From NCBI RefSeq assembly GCF_000003855.2, contig NW_003101679.1:548942-612941 (forward strand): a stretch of DNA of 64,000 bases, in the 5' to 3' direction. Source of the stretch: Blastomyces gilchristii SLH14081. Its lineage: Eukaryota > Ascomycota > Eurotiomycetes > Onygenales > Ajellomycetaceae. This document shows, one piece after another, positions 38,468 through 49,158 of the stretch. Numbering within the stretch: the stretch's first letter is position 1; each line of letters begins with the position of its first letter. The translations under genes were made by a program, and so were the position numbers. A model generated the notes under the pieces. It was not told the DNA's origin and did not search any database. It saw only the letters and a list, made by a program, of their open reading frames with translations.

Positions 38468-38831
38468 TGTAAGAGACTTACACTGAATAGATCAGTATTA
38501 TATTAATAGATCTTATTTAACAAAGATAAAAACATGAGAGAAGAAAAGAAAGAGAAAGTGTAAGAATCAGTGATCAAGATAGATATTTATACATGTATGT
38601 GATGATGTACACAGTGGAGCATCAGAGTGGAAGAATATATGTGTGTTCATAGCAGCCGAGGATCAGTGATTGAGAATGGCTGAGAATCAGAGTGTACATG
38701 TTCGTAGCGGCCGAGGATCGGTGATCAAGAATGGCTGAGAATCGAAGTGTACATGTTTGAGAATGAAGTGATTGAAATCTGTGAAGTGTAACAGAATAGT
38801 CTATATGATTGATCGGGCGCAGCCCGTCACA
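38468..38831 (-). repeat. LTR of G3, right (5' LTR of the element)
   Basis: 364 bp, pair of 33009-33372. About nine CpGs, all after 38657; the inner start has none. Confidence 0.93.
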
Positions 38832-38836
38832 AAAAT

Positions 38837-39293
38837 AAAAGAATCTTGTTTAGACAAGTGAAATGAAAGCTGACAGAAATAAAAGAAGAGTATACATTAT
38901 TCAAGATTTGAAATAAAACTCAAGTGAAAATCTTGTTTAATTAAATGTAAAAAGAAAATATTCTCATCTATAATACAGCTGAAACTAGAACATGACTATT
39001 TCAAATCTTATATACAAAGATTTGATGATAGATTTAATTCAATAGAATACTCATTCTACAATGTAAATGAGAATTCTGAGTATATTATAATACACCGTGT
39101 ATTATACAATAATCTCAGAGTCAAATTGAAAGAGAAGTATAATCTAAATCAATTAAATATGAGATTCTTATTCTCAACTGAGATAGAAATTAAATACTTA
39201 ATAGACTTTCTATCAGAAACTCAAGCAGTTATAAGAAAATAGCTAAATTCAGAAATATCTGAATATGAAGAGAAGGAAATCAATCTGATATAG
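38837..39293 (+). pseudogene. LINE L2 ORF2 C-terminal part
   Basis: Continues ORF2 after G3. It includes the Lys-rich SYSIKCKKKIFSSIIQLKLE-type stretch and a degraded C-terminal zinc cluster (family C-S-F-C...H-I-I-M-H-C; here Cys codons are largely Tyr). The stop is TAG at 39291-39293. Confidence 0.8.
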
Positions 39294-39668
39294 TCTGTTA
39301 AAACAGCTATATACTATCTTTTAATAATTTGTTTTATTACAGTCTCTCTTTACTTTATCTTTTTCTTTCAATTTCTTTCTATCTATCTATTTAATGTGTC
39401 TATATTTAAGACTGTGTTCTCTTTTCCTTTGTCATGATATTGTCAAATGATTTCAAAGTGTCAGAAGATGTTAAAATACTGTAATTTGTAAACAGTTTTT
39501 GTATTCTGAGCTGGAATTTTCTGATTTTACATATCTGAAATTGGTGAATGTATAATAGTAAACTTTACAGATATAAGAAAAACCCTGAGAACTAAAAGTT
39601 CTCAGGTAGATGTTATAGTCTCTGACTGCATACATCTATAATTAAAGAATAATAATAATAATAATAAT
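39294..39668 (+). repeat. LINE L2 3' UTR, hairpin and (TAA)n tail
   Basis: Matches the L1 and L3 3' ends. Hairpin at 39584-39606 and (TAA)n at about 39647-39668. The following bases are gypsy B2 integrase, not the gypsy C found at the 5' side. Confidence 0.85.
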
Positions 39669-40500
39669 CTAAGCATGACTTTTTATGAATAGACAGATGA
39701 TTAGATAGAATATCTGATAAGTATATTAAAACAGTATCTGCAGTACTTTATCAATTATAATCAGAATAACTATATATATTGATTATTACTCACAGAGTTC
39801 ATGTAAAACAACTCAAAAATATCAGTATAGATAAAACTCTCTTTGAGATGCTTACTAAGACTCATCTGTGAATAATCTTGATGAATCTGTAAGAGTATAC
39901 TATAGAGTGTGATAATGTCTGTGAACAGGCTGAGAGAATTCAGAATATTTGAGAGAAAGTCTATGAATTCTTGAGAAATACTCAAGAGTATCAGAAGAGA
40001 TACTATGACTTCAAGTATATTATAAAGAGTTTTAAGAAAGATAATAGAGTTCAACTGAGTCTAGAAAACATCATTATACAGAGATCTAGTAAGAAGCTGA
40101 ATCTCTTATAAACAGAGTCTTATAAGATTATGAAGAAAGTTAGCTTATAATTCTATAGATTGAAACTATCACTTGAGCTGTAGATATACAATATTTTTCA
40201 TATCTCTTTACTCTGTAAATATAAGAAATCTTTAGAAGAGAACTCTGTGACTCATCACTCTGTTTATAAAGTACTAGAGAGTGAAAGAGAATATCAGATC
40301 AAAGAGATTATTAACTCAGAGAAGTGAGATTATAAGCTCTGATTCAAGATTCAGTGATAAGAATATTCTGATAAGATGAATAAGTTTACTTGAGAATTAT
40401 CTGAGTAGATAAGATATCTGTGAAAGCTGAGACATGACTTTCATACTGTGAATTCTGATAAGTCAGAATGACACAGTCTTTGATAAGAATCTGATTGTGA
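39669..40500 (+). pseudogene. B2 integrase C-terminal part
   Basis: Collinear with B1 15350-15985 in reverse. It includes the end of the core and the C-terminal region ending near 40330 (EREYQIKEIINSE, as in B1). The 94-codon frame on the minus strand (39770-40054) is antisense. Stops are mostly TGA at Trp positions. Confidence 0.75.
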
Positions 40501-42402
40501 TAAAGATATTAACACTGTTATTTACAAATTCTAGTTTATAAGATAATGAGTTTCTACTGAGAAGAACTGTCTGTGATATATGTAAAGAGAAGAAGAAATC
40601 ATATTCTTATTAAAAGTTAAAACATAAAGAAAATAAAAACAGAATTATAAACACAATTTAGAGATTAATAAAGAAAAAATAAAGAAAACTCATATTCATA
40701 TTCTTAATATCTGTGATACTCAACTTCTCTGTAACTATCAATTCTTCTCTTTAAAGAAGCAGAGAGTATTATATCTGCAGTACAGACAATTGTTGTATTT
40801 GATATAAAGACTGTCAGAAATGCACAGACTTCAGAAAAGCTGAATATCAGAGTATATATAGTTGCAGTAAAGTCTTGAGAGCTAATTATCTATATATATA
40901 ATCAGATATCTCTTACAAAGCTGTGTCTGCTTTCTCAGTTATGCTGAAGTATTCAGTCTGAAAATAATTGAGATATGAAGAGAAGACTCATCTGATCAGA
41001 TTAACTTCTGTCATAAATTCATAGCATTTATATTGCCTTGATTACCTGGATTTTATAAGTATCTGAAGACTTATCTCTCATTGATAATGAGATTACAGAA
41101 ATGAACTGTGATACAAGAACTATTGATAGAGAATCTAGACATATTTACATATATCTGATCAGAAATTGTGTGAATAGAGAGAGAGTAATTGTAGGTCTGT
41201 AAGACTTTAGAGAGTACTAGCAGTACTGAGAGCTTTATAGAAACTGTTAGCTAGAGTCTGTAAGAAATTACTTATAGAGAGATTTATAGCAAAGAGCAGA
41301 ACTGCACTGCTTAGAGTCAGAACCTGCTCTGAAAGAGACAAGAAATTGACTGCTGACCTGAAGATTGAGTACAGTGATGAGATTGAGAGAGATGAAGATA
41401 CTGTTATAAGTGATACTATCTCTGCTTTATCAGTTAGTAAAAAGTGATTAGAGAAGTTGTAGAGATACTCATAAGAAGCTTAGTAATAGTCAGATATTAT
41501 TTACAAAGATATTGAAATTGAAAAAATTTTTATTCTTGAGAAGTTCTTGAATTAATATATGAATATTATTAGAAACACTCTCTCTCTGTTATCTGAATAA
41601 AAATACTTTATAAATGAATGAGAATACTCACAGTTTATAAGAATAAGAGCTGTTATAGAAAAAGAAAAAAGAAGATAAGATTCTACAGACAGATCTGAGA
41701 TATTTATACTACTCTAAAGAGGTTTATTTACACTATGAATAATCTCACAGAATAGTCAGATCACTCTTATCAATAAAGAGTGATTATAAATTACAGATCT
41801 GAATCTTTCTATATGACTATAAAGAATGATTGCAGACTGTGAATATCTTGATTCTATAATTCTACAGAGTTGATGAAAGAATGAAAAATTCCTCATAATT
41901 CTACAGTGTTAAAGAATGATGATTTGTGAGTTTAAGTGAAAGATCAACTTATAAATACTTCTCTTTGATAAAGATAATCTCATAGAAAGTGATTCATCTG
42001 TGAAATAAATCTGTGTGATAGTAATACAAGAATCTCACAGAAAAATAATTGAAAATCAACTGAAATTCTTCAGATTGAAAGATGTGAAATGAATCTGTAT
42101 AATAATCACACAAGAATCTTGTAGCAATGATTAAGAGTCAATCAGAATTCTTCTGTATGAAAGATATGAGATGAATCTGTATAATAGTCAGAGAAAGATC
42201 TGCAGGCTATAAAGAATCTCACAGAATAAGAAACTGAGTGACAGACTCTTTTTTCTTCACAGTAATAAGGGATTTTTCCTCACTGAGATTTTCTTTACAG
42301 ATATGAAGAGTTTTTAATGAGTATTACTACAGTGTTGAGCCTGATTCTATAGAATCACTCAGTGAAAGGCTTTATAAACAAAGTCTTAGAGAGAAGAAAG
42401 TA
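40501..42402 (+). pseudogene. B2 extra 3' region with Cys/His cluster
   Basis: Equivalent to B1 13351-15300. The cluster at 40789-40875 reads NCCI, stop, YKDCQKC, TDFRKAEYQS and YSCSKVL, keeping spacing and frame with B1. Downstream the sequence is AT-rich with many TGA codons; from about 41900 to 42402 no coding signal is visible. Confidence 0.4.
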
Positions 42403-42658
42403 TGTAAGAAATCTCCCTTCTTACAGATTCTTTATCTCTATTTCTATCTCTTGTGTAATTAATAGAGTTAGCAGCTCTTGGCTACACACAACTATATAGA
42501 CTGAAGTTCGCGAATACTATTTGCAACTCAGCTTGAATGCTATATACATTTGATCTCTACATTTATCTTACTACCGCGAATACTTTTAGTAGTTAACAGT
42601 ACATATCACGCCAAGCTGCAAACACCCGAATAATCGCCTGCGAGCACTTATTCTTACA
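42403..42658 (+). repeat. 3' LTR of B2
   Basis: 256 bp, TGTAAGAA to ATTCTTACA. About eight CpGs, all in the outer 150 bases (TTCGCG, ACCGCG, CACGCC, ATCGCC, GCGAGC); none in the inner 105 bases. Confidence 0.9.
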
Positions 42659-44305
42659 CTGCTATGAGCAGTTTCTGAATATACTGAGTATATTCATTCT
42701 TCAGTTATAGTTCAGATAATCTGAATAGAAGATCTTATAAAGACTTATACTCTATTTCTTCTTATATCAGATCTTTCATGACACTTCTCAAAGTCTACAA
42801 ATTCTTCAGATTATAGATACTCTCTTCAAGAATTCTTATGAAGATTCTCAGACTGTTGACTCTCAGTATTATAGAGAGTAGTTATACAGACTTCTCTTCT
42901 ATCTCTCTCTTTTTCTCTTATAACAGATTGATAGACTCTTTAGTTAATCTCTTTATAACACTCAGTCTGAGTATTCTATAAAGCGTTTCTGTCTTCTCTA
43001 GTCTCTCTATGTCTGTCATTCTGATCTTCTTGACATAGTCAGACCTGTAAGAGAGTTTATTCACTGAGTTCTTAACTCTCTTAATATACTCTATCTTGAA
43101 TCAGAACTCACTCAGTCTCTGAACTCAGTGAATCTGCTACTGTGAGAGTTTCTTGATTAAAGTAAACTATTATAAGTTATTATAATCAGTTCTAATAGTA
43201 ATCACTGTTATAAGACTCTTAAAGTTGTGATATCAGTAATGAAAGAATTTCACTATTATAAGAAGCTTCTGATTATAAATATTATAATTGATCTTTACAA
43301 GTCATATCTTTCATAAGAAAAAGACTACTGAAACTCAGTTCTCATTTAACTGTAGTTACAAGACTATTTCTGAAATTATAAAGAAGAAGACATCTGTCTT
43401 CAATCTAGTTAAGAGTAAGAGATTAAAATGAAACAGTATTATTATATCAGTGAATATCTGTTTTAATCTTATAAAGACTCTGTGAGCTTCTGAGATAAGA
43501 AAGTTCTTACAGCTCTGCCTTCTTAATAATCTTTTTATTCTTTATTTACAGAATAACTTCTTCTTATTTTCACTCTTCAGCATGTCTATAAGAACTAAGA
43601 AGATTCTTATAAATATGAAGATAAATTATCTATAGAAATTCACAAAGCTTAGAAAGATCTGAATCTTATAAATACTAGTTCACTTCAGTTATAATAGAAT
43701 AGTCTTAAGCTGTGAAGATTTCATCTGAATACCATCTGCAGTAAGTATATATTCTAGAAAATTAATTCAGTAGACACTGAAGTTGCACTTTATAAGCTTA
43801 ATATACAGTTCTATCTCATATAAGATCTTTAACACAGTTTATACATGCTCAGTGTGTGCTTTCTTCTTTACAGAGTATATTATTACATCATTCAGATATA
43901 TTATTATAAAGACATTTAGATATGTATAAAGTATTTTATTGATAAAAGACTGAAATGCTGCAGAGATATTAGTCAAATCAAGAGACATTACTAAATATTC
44001 AAATAATCTCAGTGCAGTTTTAAAGACAGTCTTTTATTCATTCTCAAACTGTATTCACAGCTATGTATATATAGTAATTATATTCAGTTGTATAAATATA
44101 ACAGCTTCTGTGAGATGATTGATTACATTCTTAATCAGAGACAGAGAATAGTAACTCTTTATTATCTTGAAGTTCAGATTATGATAGTTTATATATAATC
44201 TGAGATCTTTATTCTTCTTCTTTACAAATATCACAGAGACTTCTACAGAGATCTGTGAAGATCAGATGAAGTTATTCTTCAGATTCTTCTTTATATAAGC
44301 TTATA

Positions 44306-44810
44306 TAGACTGGTCACCGGGACTATGAATTTCATGTTTGATCTCATTTGATCTGGTCTCATACATTTCTTGGCGTGAATCCTGCTGGGACTAATCATTA
44401 AGAAAACATGCAAAGTGACTATATATCAGATCTCAAAATGAAATCATGACTTTAAAAAAATGAGAAAGTAGTCTCATTTGATCTCATTTAGTCTAATTCT
44501 TAGCATAAAGTTACTATTTTTAGACATTTTAAGGTTTTTTTAGACTATTTTTAATTTTTTAAAAAGTAATGCTTTTTGATAATACTTAAATAAGATTTAA
44601 AGTCATTTAAAGCAATAAAAATAATTTAAATTGAGAAGTAGAAATCATGATCTCATTTGAAAAATATGATAAGAGTAGACAGTAAGTCTCACTGAGACAG
44701 TATGAGACTACTATCTAATGTTAAAACTGTGTAATGAGATCAGTTGAATTGGTAATAAAACTATTAAAAATTCTGGTCCTGGTCTTAGACACGGTCACAC
44801 GGTCAGTCTA
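44306..44810 (+). mobile_element. hAT-like non-autonomous element M1
   Basis: 505 bp, starting TAGACTGGTCACC and ending GGTCAGTCTA, so the tips are inverted TAGACTG. The 8-bp target duplication is AGCTTATA (44298-44305) and AGCTCATA (44811-44818), one mismatch. An 8-bp duplication points to the hAT superfamily. No coding frame. The interior repeats TCTCATTTGATCT-like words and is AT-rich, while the tips keep CCGGG and CACGGTCACACGG. Confidence 0.85.
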
Positions 44811-45107
44811 AGCTCATAAGATCTCTGTCTTATGATGAGAGAGTTTATAAATTAGTTCTCAGAAGAGTTTCTACTCTTCTATTAAATTTATTATCAGATT
44901 CTTCTTACAGTGAGATGATAGCTTAGCTGTCTTAGCTGAACTGAATATCTCTATAAGATCTTAATATTTCTCTGATATCTGAAGCTCAGTTTTCATAACT
45001 ACAAAGTTCTCAGATATTTATAAAGTTATTATATAGATCAGCTTATCTTCTCTAATTAACTCTACAGTATTAACTGATTCTATCTTCATAAGTAAATCTG
45101 TTAACAC

Positions 45108-45613
45108 TAGACTGACCGTGTGACCGTGTCTGGGACCAGGACCAGAATTTTTGATAGTCTTATTACCAATTCAACTGATCTCATTACATGGTTTTAATAT
45201 TAGATAGTAGTTCTATACTGTCTCAGTGAGACTTACTGTCTACTCTTATCACATTTTTCAAATGAGATCATGATTTTCACTTCTCAATTTAAATTATTTT
45301 TATTACTTTAAATGACTTTAAATCTCATTTGAGTATTATCAAAAAGTGTTACTTTTTAAAAAATTAAAAATAGTCTAAAAAAACCTTAAAATGTCTAAAA
45401 ATAGTAACTTTATGTCAAGAATGAGACTAAATAGAATCAAATGGAATCACTTTCTCATTTTTTTCAAGTCATGATTTCATTTTGAGATTTGATATATAGT
45501 CACTTTGCATGTTTTTTTTGATGACTAGTCCCAGCGGGATTCATGCCAAGAAATGTATGAGATCAGATCAAATGAGATCAAATATGAAATTCATTATCCC
45601 GGCGGCCAGTCTA
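45108..45613 (-). mobile_element. hAT-like non-autonomous element M2, inverted relative to M1
   Basis: 506 bp, the reverse complement of M1 with scattered C/T and G/A differences. The exact 8-bp target duplication is GTTAACAC (45100-45107 and 45614-45621). Tips keep GGGACCAGGACC and CCCGGCGGCC. M1 and M2 form an inverted pair 297 bp apart inside B3. Confidence 0.9.
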
Positions 45614-45830
45614 GTTAACACTGATTAGAAGTATAAATCTGACTTATGAACAGCTATGTGTGAATTATGTCTTTGAAGTTATACAAGTCTCAAGTATATA
45701 TTATCTGTAATATCTGTGATAATTACAGTTTCTGCAAATCTTCTTCAAGTTCTGAAGAGCTTTTGTAGTTTAAAGATGACTCTTATAAGTCTCTCAGTTC
45801 TCAGATCTAAGTTTTTACACTCTGCTTATA

Positions 45831-45900
45831 CAGAATCAAATACAAAAGCGCTGAAGAAACACTTAGATACTTCTACACATTTCAATACTTCTAATCTCAC
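45831..45900 (+). repeat. 70-nt gypsy-G gag fragment at the 5' end of L3
   Basis: Same length and order as 25995-26064 of G2, sense strand, with mainly C/T and G/A differences. It lies inside the L3 target duplication and directly before LINE 5' UTR, so it entered with L3. Template switching from LINE RNA to a gypsy-G transcript during cDNA synthesis would produce this (inference). Confidence 0.8.
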
Positions 45901-45908
45901 ACCAACCG

Positions 45909-47527
45909 CCCCACCACGAACTCGCTCGATTTTTCGAATAAGAACCCGCCGATAGATCCATCGAAAAGCCCTCGATCATACGAGCATTTGGACCCCATCG
46001 CCGACCGCATACCCCGTGTGGTGGTGGAGATATCCAGCCAAACGTTAACTAGACGTTGTTCGAAACTCCCGTGTGGGATTATCCCCCGTTCACCCCTACC
46101 ACACCACAACCCCGGGCCAAAGTGCCATACAAATTGTAAGGTGAAGAGACATAGCCATATGCGCCAATCTTCTTGATTTTGGAAGATCCCTGATCTGTAA
46201 TTGTGGAGATATCTGAGAAGCGACCTCCGCGAAAACCCTGTCCACCTTTGATGTTTCAAAACATCAACGCCAAGTCCCACCCTCGTACCGCCCTTCTCAA
46301 TCTGGCCCATCCCCGGCAGAAAAATACAAAAAGATACCTCAGCTATAATATCAAGCACACAATCAACAGACACTTCTGAAGTGCAACCTCCACAGTCTGT
46401 TGTCAGTGTATCTAGACTTCAACACCAAGTCTCACCCTTGTACTACCCCTCTCAATCTGGCCCATCCCCGGCAGAACAATACAAAAAGATACCTTGGCAA
46501 CAGCATTCAATACATAATCAGCGGACAACAAGTCAACAGCACATCAATAACTATAAAATCAGTATATCTCAAGGTCTGACTGAGCCTTTGATCCCTGCAC
46601 AGTGAGATATATTAAATCTAGTTTTAATATCTCAATATTCAATAGATTCTGCAAGAGATTGAGAACAGCAACACTAGATTTCTATTGAATTTGAGAATTA
46701 ACTCTATATTGATATAATCATTGATAAAGTCTTCTATTTTAAGATATAAATAACCAGTTTCTCTACATCCTGCTGACAATATTTATATTATTATATAGAA
46801 ACAGACTTATATTCTCTATAATATCAAGACTCTGAAGAGAGAAAGTCTTGATAGAAGATATACAGTAGTGTATATCTTAGCAGTTTCTATCTCATTCTTC
46901 TGCAGCAGTTAATGCAAAAAAAAAAGATCTTAGAAATAGTTTTTTACTTCTCTTGAAAAAGTAAGATATTTTTCTCTGAGTTTTACATAATATTCTTACA
47001 AAGAATAAAAAACAGAGCTGTTTTCTGTCATAATTTCATATTCTTTTAAGTAAGAATTACTTTTTCAGTGACTGAAGAGCTTTTATTAATACTTAATTCT
47101 TTTTTACACTCTTTATTAACTGATTTGAGTTGCACACTTGTTGTGTGAGAAGAATTGAATGATTTAGAATAAAATTAAATAGTTTTAATCAATTTCTCTG
47201 CAAAAAATTGATTTATTTTTTGTCAGTTTTTCTCTTAAAAACTGTCATATTATCTGATTTATTATCAATTGATATCATTCCTCACTATATCTCAAGAAAG
47301 AGATTGTAAAGATTTTATTGATTTATCTTAAAAATCAATTTTAGTTTATTAGATTCTCTTCAAAAATCTAACCTAGTTACTGAACTAGTGTGAAAAAAAT
47401 CAGGTGTTTTATACACAAAAGTCTTTTATTCTTCTTTTGAAACAGTCTGACCAACTTTTCAATTGAAAACAGACTTAGAAATATCTCAATTGAAACAGTC
47501 TGATCAACTTTTCATTGAGTGAGAACA
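45909..47527 (+). promoter_or_regulatory. LINE L3 5' UTR with two tandem monomers
   Basis: The 5' UTR of the LINE. The first 700 bases are GC-rich and little mutated (45909 to about 46610), then AT-rich. Two imperfect units of about 155 bp start near 46264 and 46419 and share CAATCTGGCCCATCCCCGGC and AGATACCT. The unit structure suggests an internal promoter. Both strands are open in the GC-rich part (158 codons on the minus strand at 45897-46373), which I attribute to base composition. From 46620 to 47527 no gene is visible. Confidence 0.65.
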
Positions 47528-49129
47528 ATGAGTTCAAAAATACACTCAGTTGATGTGGAAAAAGATGCTTTCTCAAATGCTATTCCTGAGATTGAAATTC
47601 TGAAGAGAAGAAAGAAAGAAGAAATAGAGAAATAACAAGTTCTTGAAATACAGAAACTTGAAAAAGCAAGCAAGATTCTTGAAAAGCAGTGTCTGAGTAC
47701 AATAAATGCAGAGATTCTGTTAATTCTTCATACTCAGACTAGACAACTACAGGAGATGATCAAGTTCAAACTTGAAATCTCAAACACAGTTTAAAAAACA
47801 TTGAAAATTCCTAGTACAATCACTGACTCTTCATCTTACTCTTCTTCTTTTTTTTCTACTTCTTCTTCTTCTTTGAATTAGAAGAAAACATATGCTCAAG
47901 CAGCTGAATCTGCTGTCTCTAAATCTGCTGTCTCAAAATCTGCTTAAAATCCTGAGAAAACTGAGAAGAATACTGCTCATATCTCTATTCATAGAAAAGT
48001 GAAAAAGAAAATGCAAAAAGAGAAAAACTTTCAAATCTTCAGAAATAGAAGACTTATTCTCAAAGTCTCAAATCAGGATATTCTGCAAAGAAATAAGCTA
48101 AACTCAAATCTCATTTTCAGAATCAGAAATGAAATTAATCAGCAATTCTTTTCTCAGTTGATGACTGATATTGAAGTTTAAAAATCAGTTATAGCTTCAA
48201 TTAAGTCATTATTCTTTAAAAACTTCATCATTCTAACTACAATGTCTGAATTCAGTGTAGAATTCCTTATTCAGAATGAGAATCTCTGAAAGTCAGTAGT
48301 AGAATCTTTGCTAAACACAATAATTCTATCTGAAAGAGATGAAAAGTGAGACAAATTCATTCTTAATAATATTTCAGTTGAAATTTTTGACTGTGAAGAA
48401 GAAATGCTACTTCTCAAAAATGAATTGAAAGAATACAACTCTATTTAACTGAGAAAGAAGCCTGTATGACTAAATTTAATTGAGTTCAGACAAAGCAGGA
48501 GAAATGTCTCTGTTCTAGTATATATAAAAACACTTGAACAGTCAAAGATCTCTGAAGTAAGAGTAGCAGATTTGAAAATGATAGTTCATGAATACAAAGA
48601 CTCAAGAATGAATCTCAAAGCTCAAACACAGTATTCAAACTATCAAAGATATGAACACTTTGTAATCTCATATTTTAGAGACTCAAAATGTGCATTCTGT
48701 ACCAGAGATCACAAAACTAGTGAGCATAAATGTGAAACATGCTTAAAAAGAGATGAAATATATCAACACACTCTTCTTAAGTGCTCTAATTGCAAAGAAA
48801 AACATGCATCTAGCTCAAAAGAATGTATATTTACTTCTAGAACTCAAAAGAACTGGAGAAAAGATGAAGCTCAAAGTCAATCTAGAACTGAAGAGAAGAG
48901 TCAAGTCAGTAGACTTACAACTACAAACTCAAAAGAAAGAAACTCTCAACTATCTAAATCTTCAAACTTCAATTCTTCAGCTAAATGTAAACAGAATTTG
49001 AATTCTCAAACTCCTGTTAAGATTAGAGAATTGAGAAATGACTCTGATGATAAACTAGATATAATGCAAGCAGTTGAGATTCCTACTTTTCAAAATAGTT
49101 ATAATCTACTATCTGATGATAGTGACTAG
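47528..49129 (+). pseudogene. LINE L3 ORF1 (zinc-knuckle nucleic-acid binding protein)
   Basis: 1602 nt in one frame from ATG 47528 to TAG 49127-49129, 533 codons with internal stops. The last 185 codons (48572-49129) are open. Order: charged, probably coiled N-terminus; Ser-rich linker near codons 100-118; basic segment KVKKKMQKEKNFQ (from about 47995); then Cys/His clusters CAFCTRDHKTSEHKC, CETC and CSNCKEKHASSSKEC in 48690-48830. The last has C-x2-C-x3-H-x6-C spacing, as in other fungal LINE ORF1 proteins. A Trp is still TGG in QKNWRKD (near 48850), where L2 has TGA. Confidence 0.9.
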
Positions 49130-49158
49130 ATTCTACTCTATCTCTACTCTCTTTTAGT

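Larger units (their letters stand above)
33009..38831 (-). mobile_element. Ty3/gypsy chromovirus G3 (family G), full length
   Basis: 5823 bp with 364-bp LTRs (33009-33372 and 38468-38831) and an exact 5-bp duplication AAAAT (33004-33008 and 38832-38836). Minus orientation. The longest family-G copy here and the reference for the G1 deletion. It lies in LINE L2 just after RNase H. Confidence 0.94.
20498..39668 (+). mobile_element. LINE L2, full length, split by gypsy G2 and G3
   Basis: Complete LINE order: 5' UTR with monomers (20498-22143), ORF1 (22144-23742), ORF2 (from 23766), 3' UTR, hairpin and (TAA)n tail ending 39668. G2 (25173-30911) interrupts it between endonuclease and RT, and G3 (33009-38831) after RNase H. 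No target duplication is visible: the left flank is gypsy C RT, while the right flank is gypsy B integrase (B2). The copy may therefore be a recombinant of two LINE insertions. Confidence 0.88.
39669..42658 (+). mobile_element. Gypsy B2 (family B), 3' part only
   Basis: Plus-strand copy of the family-B 3' half. It starts inside the integrase (matching B1 near 15985 in reverse) and runs through the extra 3' region to a 3' LTR (42403-42658). Its 5' half is absent: the left junction is the LINE L2 tail. The LTR end abuts B3, so B2 probably inserted into B3 (CTGCT at 42659-42663 would be the right duplication copy; the left copy is missing). Confidence 0.82.
42659..45830 (-). pseudogene. Gypsy B3 pol remnant, split by M1 and M2
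   Basis: Minus-strand family-B pol, matching B1 from about 16590 to 18720: integrase-side junction, RNase H, RT and protease. RT catalytic position near 43890 is degraded like B1. M1 (44306-44810) and M2 (45108-45613) interrupt it, each with an 8-bp duplication. LINE L3 follows at 45831 and the gag part resumes at 53497. The 3' end of B3, left of 42659, is missing behind B2. Confidence 0.8.

Noticed and set aside
45897..46373. 158-codon open frame on the minus strand
   Set aside because: It is antisense to the LINE 5' UTR, in its unmutated GC-rich part where stops are rare in all frames. The L2 copy does not keep it intact (only a 101-codon piece at 20831-21136).
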